DNA from: DRGV01 sp018903055 [NCBI: bacterium]
GTDB lineage: Bacteria > UBP18 > UBA7526
DNA length: 11,995 nucleotides
Direction: 5' to 3'
NCBI GenBank assembly: GCA_018903055.1
Contig: JAHIPW010000149.1
Span: 1-11,995, forward strand
Shown here: positions 1 through 8,232 of the stretch, piece by piece
Layout: each line of letters opens with the position of its first letter
Numbering within the stretch: position 1 is the stretch's first letter
The notes under the pieces: generated by a model
What the model was told of the DNA's origin: nothing
Seen by the model: the letters and a program-made list of their open reading frames with translations, nothing else
The model's database searches: none
Program-made: the position numbers and the translations under genes

Positions 1-2162
<2,162 letters not shown>

Positions 2163-2220
2163 AGTTGCCCGATTCATCGGACTTGGTGCACACTTTCTCA
2201 CCTGCTCACTTTCACCTGAT

Positions 2221-2284
2221 AACCGATTACCGATCACCGATTACCAACTTTTCATCTATCGTCTATCGTCATCTATAGCTCATA
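2221..2284. repeat. ACCGATY and CTATCGT repeats in the ligA/beta-CASP gap
   Basis: Three head-to-tail 7-bp units ACCGATT, ACCGATC, ACCGATT occupy 2222-2242 and are followed by ACC. A second run of CTATCGTCTATCGT and ATAGCTCATAGCTC type occupies about 2253-2284. It extends past the stop of the beta-CASP gene at 2273, so its last codons (SYEL, stop) are written in repeat sequence. Confidence 0.8.
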
Positions 2285-3748
2285 GCTCCTGCCATATTCC
2301 GGGACGATTACCTGCCTATCTGCGCCTTCGAATTCTTTTCTTACCATCGCCCGGAATTCTTCTACTCCTTCTTGATCCAGGGGCACCAGATACTTTTTCT
2401 GGGGCGGCTGAATATGGATGAAAAAAAGTTGCCGGGGATTGATTTTCTCGATGATTTCTTTCAATTCTTTTTCTGAAGCATGGCCGGAACAGTGGCTCTG
2501 GAAAAACTTCAGCCGATAATGGTCTATCCAGTTCCTGAGCCGCTGATAAGCCATGGCCATCTCTTCATTAAAAGGCTCAGAAAGGGAATGAATGAAAAGG
2601 CTGCCGGATAGGGGCTGAATATCAATGAGTTCCTTTATCTTCCAGTAAGAGAAGCATAAAAGAACATTTTTCTGATCCAGGTTCCCGGCAGTTACGGTAT
2701 TGGGGTAGTGATAGAACTGCCTCTCCGCTTTCTGGTAGTCATCCTCCCGATAGGTCCCGCTCTGCCTTTTAGGCAGGAAAATAAGAATATTGGGGTCGTC
2801 CGGTTGAGGAAGGTCCAGGGCCGGGTCTTGAGAAAGATATTTCAGCAGAAAGACGTCCAGGAGATGAACAACCATCTTGCGTTTCGTCTCCCGGGCTATA
2901 GCATAGAAGGTCTTTACTCTATCGACATCCTTGAAGTTAAAATCGGCTATTACCAGCCCCCTGGTCTTTTTCACTTCCTTTAGACATTCCTTTCTTACTT
3001 CTTCCTCCCCTTCTTTTTCTTCTTTTCTATGTTTTTCTTTGAACCGGGTTCCCTCGCAAATAAGGGCAATAGGCCGGGCCTTTTGGGCCTTCTCAATGAA
3101 ATCCCTGGTCATTTGAGAGCGCCTTCCATGAAGTCTTAAATCCCCGGTGTAGGCCACGGCACCTTTTCTGGTATGGATAATAAAGCCATAGGCCCCGGGA
3201 ACAGAATGATCTACATGAACCGGCTCTACGAAAAGAGAGCCAATTTTTATTTTGTTTCCCGTGCGGAAGGTTTTTACTTTTCGCACTGTCGGGGGTTCTC
3301 CCCTCTTCCTGGTCCGTGGTCTTTTCATAAAGTCCAGGATTTCACTTTCGATGGTTCTGGTCTTTGACTCATTCAGCGATTGTAGGATGAGAAGGGCAGT
3401 GTGACCGCAGTATAGGGGAACATCCTCATGAAGGAATGAAATATAATTTACATGGTCAGCATGGGCGTGACTCAAGAATACAGCATTAATGACCGGGGGT
3501 TTTGGTTCCCGGCCCAGTAATCTTACCAGATCCGTTCTATAGACTCCTTTTAAGTTCGGAACCAAACCCATTTCTATAAAATCGCCCAGGGCATTTGATG
3601 TTCGGGGCATAAGATATTCTTCAAAAAACTCCTCTCTTTTTCCAAAAGACATACCAAAATCCAAGAATATCCTGGTTCCATTATCCTCTAAGAGAATTTT
3701 ATTTCCCCCGATCTCATTTATCCCGCCATAGAAAGTGAGTTTAGTCAT
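2273..3748 (-). CDS. RNase J-like beta-CASP metallo-beta-lactamase hydrolase
   Basis: A 491-residue metallo-beta-lactamase-fold protein with a beta-CASP insertion, the architecture of RNase J and related nucleases. Visible motifs are GGINEIGGN (8-16); the zinc motif SHAHADH (93-99); DHS with His181; TGDLR with Asp203; the late beta-CASP-type motif HCSGHAS (419-425); and a C-terminal FIHIQPP with His445. Family knowledge predicts a two-zinc phosphodiesterase acting on RNA; the substrate is inferred. It is shorter than classical RNase J (about 550 residues) and lacks the long C-terminal extension. A Lys/Arg-rich stretch (142-168) and a Lys/Glu-rich stretch (237-261) look like charged loops. The ATG follows the upstream phosphoesterase stop by one base, with GGAAGG overlapping that stop as ribosome site, so the two are almost certainly co-transcribed and translationally coupled. 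A small 6-bp hairpin lies in the coding sequence at 2762-2776. Confidence 0.85.
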   Translation of the reverse strand: MTKLTFYGGINEIGGNKILLEDNGTRIFLDFGMSFGKREEFFEEYLMPRTSNALGDFIEMGLVPNLKGVYRTDLVRLLGREPKPPVINAVFLSHAHADHVNYISFLHEDVPLYCGHTALLILQSLNESKTRTIESEILDFMKRPRTRKRGEPPTVRKVKTFRTGNKIKIGSLFVEPVHVDHSVPGAYGFIIHTRKGAVAYTGDLRLHGRRSQMTRDFIEKAQKARPIALICEGTRFKEKHRKEEKEGEEEVRKECLKEVKKTRGLVIADFNFKDVDRVKTFYAIARETKRKMVVHLLDVFLLKYLSQDPALDLPQPDDPNILIFLPKRQSGTYREDDYQKAERQFYHYPNTVTAGNLDQKNVLLCFSYWKIKELIDIQPLSGSLFIHSLSEPFNEEMAMAYQRLRNWIDHYRLKFFQSHCSGHASEKELKEIIEKINPRQLFFIHIQPPQKKYLVPLDQEGVEEFRAMVRKEFEGADRQVIVPEYGRSYEL

Positions 3749-3749
3749 T

Positions 3750-4481
3750 CTACCTTCCTAGGGAAAGGCGCCAGGCCAATTCTTGGGGAAGGCCGGCAGA
3801 GATTATCTTATCCTGGGCCTTCTTTATCTGGTAAGGAGTTCTTTTTAATTCTATCTCTTTTTTATCTCTGTCGTAGAGGCAGTAGCAGGCATCTGGATTA
3901 CCATCCCTGGGCTGGCCAACGCTTCCGATATTTATCAAATATCTATAATCGTCTCTTAGAGAAACTCTCATTCCCTTTACTCCTTCACACTTTCTTTCTC
4001 TGTCTTGAGAGATGATGAATGGCTGGTGGGAATGGGCGATGAAGCATATCCTCTTTTTCTGCTCGTCAAAGTTTCTCTTAGCATCCTGAAGGGTGAAGAT
4101 ATAGTGCCATTCTTGAGGAGCATATAGACTTCCATGAACAATGACAAAGTCATCGAATTCCTTGGTCAAAGGAAGATTTTGAAGAAAGTTCTTGTTCTCT
4201 TCCGTTAATTCCTTTTGGGTCCAGAGAATGGCCTCTTTGGCAAGGGAACGAAAGTAATCGATACCTGTTTTTCCCACGCTTGCCCAGTCGTGATTCCCAG
4301 CGATTATGGTCAGGGGATTTAATTCCCTTGCGAGATTGAGGCACTCGTTGGGATTAGCAGCATAGCCTACAATATCCCCCAAACAGACATATTCATCAAT
4401 CTTCTCTTTCTTGAATTCTTCCCGGACCGCCTGAAAGGCCTCCAGATTAGAATGAATATCGGCGAATAGAGCGTAGCGCAT
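3750..4481 (-). CDS. YfcE/MJ0936-like metallophosphoesterase
   Basis: A 243-residue calcineurin-like metallophosphoesterase. The full dimetal signature is present: DIH (D8, H10), GDIVGY (D36), GNHD (N63, H64), VHGS (H116) and AHSHQP (H150, H152), followed by NIGSVGQPRDGNP (184-196), typical of the small bacterial and archaeal phosphodiesterase subfamily. Known members hydrolyse phosphodiester or phosphomonoester bonds with Mn or similar metals; the natural substrate is usually unknown and I cannot assign one. The ATG is preceded by TGAGGAG at good spacing. It is the first gene of a pair with the beta-CASP hydrolase downstream. No signal peptide is seen, so it should be cytoplasmic. Confidence 0.92.
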   Translation of the reverse strand: MRYALFADIHSNLEAFQAVREEFKKEKIDEYVCLGDIVGYAANPNECLNLARELNPLTIIAGNHDWASVGKTGIDYFRSLAKEAILWTQKELTEENKNFLQNLPLTKEFDDFVIVHGSLYAPQEWHYIFTLQDAKRNFDEQKKRICFIAHSHQPFIISQDRERKCEGVKGMRVSLRDDYRYLINIGSVGQPRDGNPDACYCLYDRDKKEIELKRTPYQIKKAQDKIISAGLPQELAWRLSLGR

Positions 4482-4516
4482 AAACTCCTCAGGGATTAGC
4501 GGGGAAAACAGTTAAA

Positions 4517-4556
4517 GGTTACTAGCAGTTACTAATGGTTACTAAGGGTTACCAAT
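4517..4556. repeat. Four 10-bp GGTTACTA repeats
   Basis: Four consecutive 10-bp units (GGTTACTAGC, AGTTACTAAT, GGTTACTAAG, GGTTACCAAT) occupy the gap between the acylphosphatase stop and the phosphoesterase start. A 10-bp period would put every copy on the same face of the helix, but no regulator is known. The rest of the gap holds a 6-bp hairpin (ACTGTT, loop CGT, AACAGT; about 4572-4586). Confidence 0.85.
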
Positions 4557-4639
4557 AATTAGTACAAAAGCAACTGTTCGTAACAGTCCGGCTTTAGACG
4601 GATGTAGTAACCGTTATCCTTCCTGCTATCCCTTGTAAG

Positions 4640-4936
4640 TTAAAATCTAATATGGAAGTCTCGGAACGCTCCGGTATATCCACTATAGTGAGTCTCTACA
4701 TCGTCAATGTAACGAGAGAGGGGGCCGTTTTTAATTCTCTCTAAGAAGGTCTTCACCTTTTTCTTTTCACCTTCTGCCACTATTTCTACTTGACCACCCC
4801 AGAGGTTCTTGACGTAACCGGTTACTCCTGTCTCATTAGCATACCTCTGGGCAGTAAATCTGAAGCCCACCCCCTGTACCCTTCCTTTATAGATGGCATG
4901 GGCTCCTACTTTATCACTGTAATCTTTTTTACTCAT
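4640..4936 (-). CDS. acyP: Acylphosphatase (catalytically complete)
   Basis: A small cytoplasmic enzyme that hydrolyses carboxyl-phosphate bonds such as acetyl phosphate and 1,3-bisphosphoglycerate. Counting from a GTG at 4939 (99 codons), the signature GRVQGVGFR gives catalytic Arg27, and YVKNLWGG gives catalytic Asn45; VEIVAEGE and the C-terminal FRDFHIRF complete the alpha/beta sandwich. I prefer the ATG at 4936, one codon later. The ribosome site is weak. The N-terminal extension of about 12 residues before the first beta strand is partly written in a GATTACAGTGAT repeat that also lies just before the start codon. The gene is 21 bp downstream of a related but degenerate acylphosphatase-fold gene, suggesting tandem duplication and co-transcription. 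Confidence 0.93.
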   Translation of the reverse strand: MSKKDYSDKVGAHAIYKGRVQGVGFRFTAQRYANETGVTGYVKNLWGGQVEIVAEGEKKKVKTFLERIKNGPLSRYIDDVETHYSGYTGAFRDFHIRF

Positions 4937-4948
4937 CACTGTAATCTT
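4913..4948. repeat. Paired 14-bp direct repeat spanning the acyP start
   Basis: ATCACTGTAATCTT occurs at 4913-4926 and 4935-4948, 22 bp apart. On the coding strand each reads AAGATTACAGTGAT; one copy ends at the ATG and the other lies inside the first codons (KDYSD). Confidence 0.9.
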
Positions 4949-4957
4949 GTTTATTGT

Positions 4958-5239
4958 TTATCTCACCAGAAAGCCAGAAAACTCTCCGGTGGCCTCTTCC
5001 CAGGTGGTCTGGACGTCTGTGATCTGAGCAGCTACTTCTCCATACCTTATCTCTTCTAAGAATTGCTCTAAGGTATGCTTTTCCCCTTCGGCGATTACCT
5101 CTACCCTTCTATCCGGGAGGCGCTTCATCTGACCATTGATTCCCAGGTGTACAGCAGCGTGCTTCACTGCCTCACTGAACCCACCGTCATGCATCGTTCC
5201 TTTTATAAAGGAATGGATTCTTACTTTAGGGCCTATCAA
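4958..5239 (-). CDS. Acylphosphatase-fold protein lacking both catalytic residues
   Basis: A 93-residue protein that aligns without gaps to its downstream neighbour through VEVIAEGEKH, FLEEIRYGEV and ITDVQTTW, so the acylphosphatase fold is clear. The active site is gone: the neighbour's GRVQGVGFR is here GTMHDGGFS, so the phosphate-binding Arg is Ser22, and the neighbour's VKNL is here MKRL, so the catalytic Asn is Arg40. The frame is intact, with a conserved hydrophobic core pattern, so this looks like a retained pseudoenzyme, not a decayed gene. The start is a TTG at 5239; no other start codon lies between it and the upstream in-frame stop, and the ribosome site (GCGAG) is weak. Its role is unknown; ligand binding or pairing with the active paralogue are guesses. 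Confidence 0.8.
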   Translation of the reverse strand: MIGPKVRIHSFIKGTMHDGGFSEAVKHAAVHLGINGQMKRLPDRRVEVIAEGEKHTLEQFLEEIRYGEVAAQITDVQTTWEEATGEFSGFLVR

Positions 5240-5258
5240 GATATTCTCGCTTCGCTCA

Positions 5259-5293
5259 GAATCGGTGTAATCTGCCTTTTAATCGGTGTAATC
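5259..5293. repeat. Paired AATCGGTGTAATC repeat upstream of the degenerate acylphosphatase
   Basis: AATCGGTGTAATC occurs twice (about 5260-5272 and 5281-5293), 21 bp apart. On the coding strand it reads GATTACACCGATT, resembling the GATTACAGTGAT pair at the start of the next gene. Confidence 0.88.
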
Positions 5294-5320
5294 AAGCATC
5301 GGATCGAAATCCCGATGCTT
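5294..5320 (-). terminator. Hairpin directly after the LOG-like gene stop
   Basis: AAGCATCGG and CCGATGCTT form a perfect 9-bp stem that can be extended by GAT/ATC around a CGAA loop with one bulged C. It begins at the base after the TAG stop at 5321. There is no T-run on the minus-strand side, so it is a poor intrinsic terminator. It may protect the mRNA end or be another of the palindromes scattered in this window. Confidence 0.45.
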
Positions 5321-5791
5321 CTAAGTGCACCTCACGATCTTCTTCTCTCTCTTTAATGCTTGGAAAGCATGGCTTACTGCCGCCTGGGCATCGTCGGCCT
5401 TTATTACTCCTTCTATCTCCCAGGTTTCTATTCCAATGAGGGGAATTCTTAATTTTAAGGCGAAAGCAATCTCGGATAACGTTCCCTCTCGGCCACCAAC
5501 AGCAATGATGGCATCGCAACTTCTCACTACGATGATGTTCCTTCCATGGTCCATTCCAGTAACAATGGGAATATCAATATAGGAATTGGCGTCGGAGGAG
5601 GAGAATCCAGGAAGAATGCCTATAGTCAATCCCTTATTCTCCTTTGCTCCCCTGGCGGCCTCTTCCATCACCCCACCCAAGCCACCGCAGATAAGGATGG
5701 CTTTTCTCTTAGCAATCTCCTTCCCCACTTGATAAGCAATCCTTGCGATTTTTTTATTACAACGACTGGCACCAATTACACCGATTCTCAT
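5321..5791 (-). CDS. TIGR00725-like SLOG/LOG-family Rossmann protein
   Basis: A 156-residue protein from ATG 5791, which has GAGGAAAG just upstream; the frame is open eight codons further to 5815 but without a better site. MRIGVIGASR begins a nucleotide-binding Rossmann-like fold. CGGLGGVMEEAARGA (35-49) and AVGGREGTLSEIAFAL (97-112) match the paired Gly-rich motifs of the LOG/SLOG superfamily, the second being the GGxGTxxE-type signature. Known LOG enzymes release cytokinin bases from their ribotides, and other SLOG proteins bind nucleotide ligands. For this short bacterial subfamily the substrate is unsettled, so I do not assign a reaction. It precedes the two acylphosphatase-fold genes, separated by a hairpin and a repeat pair. 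Confidence 0.87.
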   Translation of the reverse strand: MRIGVIGASRCNKKIARIAYQVGKEIAKRKAILICGGLGGVMEEAARGAKENKGLTIGILPGFSSSDANSYIDIPIVTGMDHGRNIIVVRSCDAIIAVGGREGTLSEIAFALKLRIPLIGIETWEIEGVIKADDAQAAVSHAFQALKREKKIVRCT

Positions 5792-6121
5792 TCTTTCCTC
5801 ACTCTGTTCGGACACAGATTTTCACAGATGGTTACAGATTTGCACAGATCACAGATGCTGGATCCTAGATGCTTGATTCTGGATATTAGGGAATTTGGAT
5901 ATCAGGATTTGGAAATTAGGGTATTAGGAGATTAGGAACGCTTTTGTCCCCAATCCCCTCCGCCCCAGAGGGGCGAGACCTCGCCTTCGGCGGGCAGTCC
6001 CCTAATCACCAAATCCCAGTCTCCTCCCTCTGGGATCCTGAGGGTCCCATCGGGATCCGAAGGGCAATCACCGATCACTGGTTACCGATCACCGACTATT
6101 GACTATTGACTTCTTAACTGG
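5792..6121. repeat. 330-bp gene-free gap filled with repeats and palindromes
   Basis: No gene is seen. From left to right it holds five ACAGAT units (5814, 5824, 5834, 5844, 5851; period 10 bp, then 7); GGAT/ATTAGG repeats (about 5858-5936); a GC-rich palindrome cluster (5955-6064); and an ATCACCG/TTACCGATCACCG run ending in GACTATTGACTATTGAC (about 6067-6111). It separates the glycosyltransferase stop from the LOG-like start, so any promoter for the latter lies here, but I see no convincing -35/-10 pair. Confidence 0.8.
5955..6064. repeat. GC-rich cluster of overlapping palindromes
   Basis: Alternative stems include CCCCTC/GAGGGG (5955-5960 with 5968-5973), CGCCCC/GGGGCG around AGA (5961-5975), CGCC/GGCG around TTC (5982-5992), CCCTC/GAGGG (6026-6044) and GGATCC with GGATCC (6033-6038, 6053-6058). 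Its base composition differs sharply from the AT-rich gap around it. It resembles the multi-hairpin segments found inside the deacetylase-like gene. Confidence 0.7.
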
Positions 6122-7330
6122 CTAACTTTTGAATATTAATTTCTGTAGTTCATCCCGATGTTTTTCAACGTAGTTCATTAGCTTCTCCCAGACCCCTTGA
6201 AACTTAACCATATGCACGTAGGGATCAAATTTCGGTCTTGCCTTGTACTTTGCCAGATGGATATTTTCTAAGCATCCCTTCGCTCCTTCGAAATCCTTAT
6301 TGACCAAAGATTCCATAGCGAGCATAATATTGGTTTTGAAAATCCTTTCTTCTAAATCATCCTTTAAGAATTCTCCCGGAAAGGGGTCAAAATATTCTTT
6401 CGGGATACCTTTATGCTTTTCTAAAGAACGCACTTTCGCCCGAGCATAGATATATCTCTTTATGTCCTCACCAGTCAGTCGCCAAGCAGGATGGGTACGG
6501 GGAGGTGGAAGGTGTCTTACGCGTAGTTTATTGTCCACAAAGAACTTATAACCGAACATCAGGGCATTAACTACCCAGTCCATATCCTCTCCCCTATTTA
6601 TATTCGGATCCAGGGGAACTTTAGTAAAAAAATCCTTATGGACCACGATATTGGACATCACAACGTAGGAGGTCTCCTTTAGTCTTCCTTTGGAGAGGAT
6701 AAATTTCTCCCAGGCCTTGCGGGCAGGCGCTACATTATCCCAGTAGGTCCTCCATACGGGCGTTTCTATCTTTTCCCAGTCCGGCGCTGACTTGCCGTAC
6801 TGATACGGTCCGTAAATAGCAAGTGGTCTATCTTGCCCCTTTTTCTTACCGATGAACTCTTTTGCTTTCTTCATATAATTCGGGTCTTCAAATACCACAT
6901 CGTCATCTATGGAGATGGCGATATCTACACCTAAAATATGCGCGGCAAGAAGGCACATATTCCTTATGCCTGCATAGCCATACATATGAAGGGGACTCAG
7001 GAGACTCTTCTTTCCCTTTTTCTGCAGGTATCTTTTAAATCTCCTTAATTCCCGGTAGCCAAAGACCCTGATATCAAATTTCGTCCTTGTCTCCTCTATT
7101 AAACTTCTTATTTTTCTATCTACCTCATTCTCTACTTCAGGTCGGGTAGCGGCAGAGATGAGGATGAAGGTAAAATCTTTATCTTTCAACTTCTTCATGC
7201 TCTTGATGCATCTTACTAAGGTTCCCTTCTCCTCTAAGGGGAGGGGATGGTCATAGATTTGATCTCCCGGCTTGTAAAAATCCTTCCTCTTTCCACTCCA
7301 GAAGGAAGGACTAACAAAAGCAACTTTCAT
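6122..7330 (-). CDS. GT-A-fold glycosyltransferase-like protein
   Basis: A 402-residue protein with features of a family 2-like glycosyltransferase: an N-terminal strand MKVAFVSPSF; a multi-aspartate metal/nucleotide-sugar motif SIDDDVVFED (DDD at 142-144); and a later acidic motif NRGEDMDW (245-252), comparable to the ED motif of inverting GT-A enzymes, followed by RVRHLPPP with His273. The C-terminal 100 residues are helical and charged, with no transmembrane segment visible, so it should act in the cytoplasm or at the inner membrane face. Donor and acceptor are unknown and no sugar or envelope cluster surrounds it. The ATG follows a strong AAGGAG. It is the first protein gene after tRNA-Pro, with two hairpins in between. 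Confidence in the fold is moderate; specificity cannot be inferred. Confidence 0.72.
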   Translation of the reverse strand: MKVAFVSPSFWSGKRKDFYKPGDQIYDHPLPLEEKGTLVRCIKSMKKLKDKDFTFILISAATRPEVENEVDRKIRSLIEETRTKFDIRVFGYRELRRFKRYLQKKGKKSLLSPLHMYGYAGIRNMCLLAAHILGVDIAISIDDDVVFEDPNYMKKAKEFIGKKKGQDRPLAIYGPYQYGKSAPDWEKIETPVWRTYWDNVAPARKAWEKFILSKGRLKETSYVVMSNIVVHKDFFTKVPLDPNINRGEDMDWVVNALMFGYKFFVDNKLRVRHLPPPRTHPAWRLTGEDIKRYIYARAKVRSLEKHKGIPKEYFDPFPGEFLKDDLEERIFKTNIMLAMESLVNKDFEGAKGCLENIHLAKYKARPKFDPYVHMVKFQGVWEKLMNYVEKHRDELQKLIFKS

Positions 7331-7350
7331 TTTTTCTCCTTTTTCTTTGG

Positions 7351-7383
7351 CCCTATACCAGTCGCTTTCGCTCCGGTACAGGG
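7351..7383 (-). other. Hairpin with GAAA loop between tRNA-Pro and the glycosyltransferase
   Basis: On the minus strand CCCTGTACCGG pairs with CTGGTATAGGG (11 bp including G-U pairs). Then comes a small A/GA internal loop, two G-C pairs and a GAAA tetraloop. It lies 21 bp upstream of the glycosyltransferase ATG and could be part of its leader or of the tRNA trailer. Confidence 0.6.
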
Positions 7384-7385
7384 CT

Positions 7386-7422
7386 CACCCCGCGATGATG
7401 CTTTGCATCATTTTGCGGGGTG
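7386..7422 (-). terminator. Strong hairpin immediately behind the tRNA-Pro CCA end
   Basis: CACCCCGC (7386-7393) pairs with GCGGGGTG (7415-7422), and GATGATGC (7394-7401) with GCATCATT (7405-7412), around a TTT loop with a two-base bulge. The stem uses two bases of the tRNA CCA end. No T-run follows, so it may instead be a processing or stabilising structure. Confidence 0.5.
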
Positions 7423-7498
7423 GTCGGGGCGACTGGATTCGAACCAGCGACCTCCACGTCCCGAACGTGGCGCGCTAAACCAACTGCGCTACGCCCCG
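7421..7498 (-). tRNA. tRNA-Pro (CGG anticodon), CCA encoded
   Basis: A complete 78-nt cloverleaf. The acceptor stem is CGGGGCG/CGCCCCG, the D stem GCGC/GCGC, the anticodon stem CCACG/CGTGG with loop TTCGGGA (anticodon CGG, reading CCG), and the T arm GCTGG-TTCGAAT-CCAGT. Discriminator A is followed by a genomic CCA (7423-7421). The C at position 1 is normal for bacterial tRNA-Pro. It is transcribed in the same direction as its protein-coding neighbours. Confidence 0.98.
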
Positions 7499-7516
7499 AT
7501 AGCTCACTTCGTTCGC

Positions 7517-7544
7517 AGAAATCAGATATCAGAAATCAGATACA
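7517..7544. repeat. Two 14-bp AGAAATCAGATAYN units upstream of tRNA-Pro
   Basis: AGAAATCAGATATC is followed directly by AGAAATCAGATACA. The run occupies the 83-bp gap between the membrane-protein stop and the tRNA 5' end, where a tRNA promoter would be expected; none is convincing. Confidence 0.75.
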
Positions 7545-7581
7545 AAAGTATTAGAGTAAAAAAACAGTAGGAAAGTAAAAA

Positions 7582-8046
7582 TCAGTGTCCAATAAAGAGT
7601 AGAGCATGAATGATTGCCATCCAACCAAGACTAACAATTATTCCTGCTAGTAAGACTCCTAAGATAATGGCGGGAAAGGCAAATCGGAACCTTATTCCCA
7701 AGAGGAAGGCGACCACGCTTCCCGTCCAGGCTCCAGTAACCGGGAGAGGTATCATGACGAATAGAACCAATCCTAAGGCCTCATACTTCTCCACCAAACG
7801 AGAGCGTCTCAGGGTACGGGAAAACCACCAGGAAAAGAACTTATCAAATGGTCTGAACCTTCTCAAGAATTTGGAGACTGGCCCTAAAAATAGTAAAAGA
7901 GGAACAACGGGGATTATATTTCCAATTACTGATAGAACATAGGCCAGGGTGTGATTCATCCCCTGGCTCCAGGCATAGGGAATGGCAAGTCGAAGCTCAG
8001 AGACGGGGGCCATGGCCAAAAGAAGGGTGACTAATTCTGGTCTCAT
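7582..8046 (-). CDS. COG2426-family small membrane protein (Sm_multidrug_ex type)
   Basis: A 154-residue integral membrane protein. The conserved N-terminal motif PVSELRLAIPY (14-24) and the PLPVTGAWTGS motif (100-110) mark the family annotated as putative small multi-drug export proteins. Hydrophobic segments cover about 33-55, 91-117 and 124-152, with a very basic cytoplasmic-looking loop (56-88, rich in Arg and Lys) between the first and second. The family name comes from an early proposal; its transport role is poorly tested, so I treat function as unknown. The ATG has only a weak purine site (AAAGAGA). It is separated from adenine deaminase by a repeat-filled gap and probably has its own promoter there. 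Confidence 0.87.
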   Translation of the reverse strand: MRPELVTLLLAMAPVSELRLAIPYAWSQGMNHTLAYVLSVIGNIIPVVPLLLFLGPVSKFLRRFRPFDKFFSWWFSRTLRRSRLVEKYEALGLVLFVMIPLPVTGAWTGSVVAFLLGIRFRFAFPAIILGVLLAGIIVSLGWMAIIHALLFIGH

Positions 8047-8081
8047 TATTGTTCTCTTTAGAAATCAAATATCAATTTCTC

Positions 8082-8207
8082 AGGTTAAGTCTTTAGGTTA
8101 AGGTTAAGTTGTTAGTTTGGTTGTTGGGTTAGGTAGTTGGTCTTAAAAAAACCTAACCCTTACCGAACTACCAAACCCACTACTTTACCCTGACCCAACT
8201 ACCAATT
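8082..8207. repeat. GT-rich repeat followed by its AC-rich mirror
   Basis: On the plus strand, GGTTAAG/GTTAGG-type units (8082-8140) are followed by CCTAACCC/CCAACTACC-type units (8151-8207). GGGTTAGGT (8126-8134) and ACCTAACCC (8151-8159) form a perfect 9-bp inverted repeat, and GTAGTTGG (8132-8139) is mirrored by CCAACTAC further right. This fills most of the 186-bp gap between adenine deaminase and the membrane protein; no gene is seen. Confidence 0.75.
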
Positions 8208-8232
8208 ACACAGTTTATCTTCTATTCCTGTC

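Noticed and set aside
2762-2776. CTGCCT/AGGCAG hairpin in the beta-CASP gene as another inserted element
   Set aside because: Only 15 bases and unbranched, and the protein shows no obvious insertion there; too little to claim.
4640-5239. Two acylphosphatase genes as one gene split by a frameshift
   Set aside because: Each encodes a complete domain with its own N-terminal strand and C-terminal end, so they are tandem copies and not halves.
5258-5791. 14-base match AGAATCGGTGTAAT between the 5258 region and the start of the LOG-like gene on the opposite strand
   Set aside because: One match of this length is expected by chance about this often in 12 kb, and no flanking identity supports common origin.
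8047-8232. Promoter or riboswitch upstream of the membrane-protein gene
   Set aside because: The gap is dominated by low-complexity repeats, and I could not find a credible -35/-10 pair or a conserved aptamer core.
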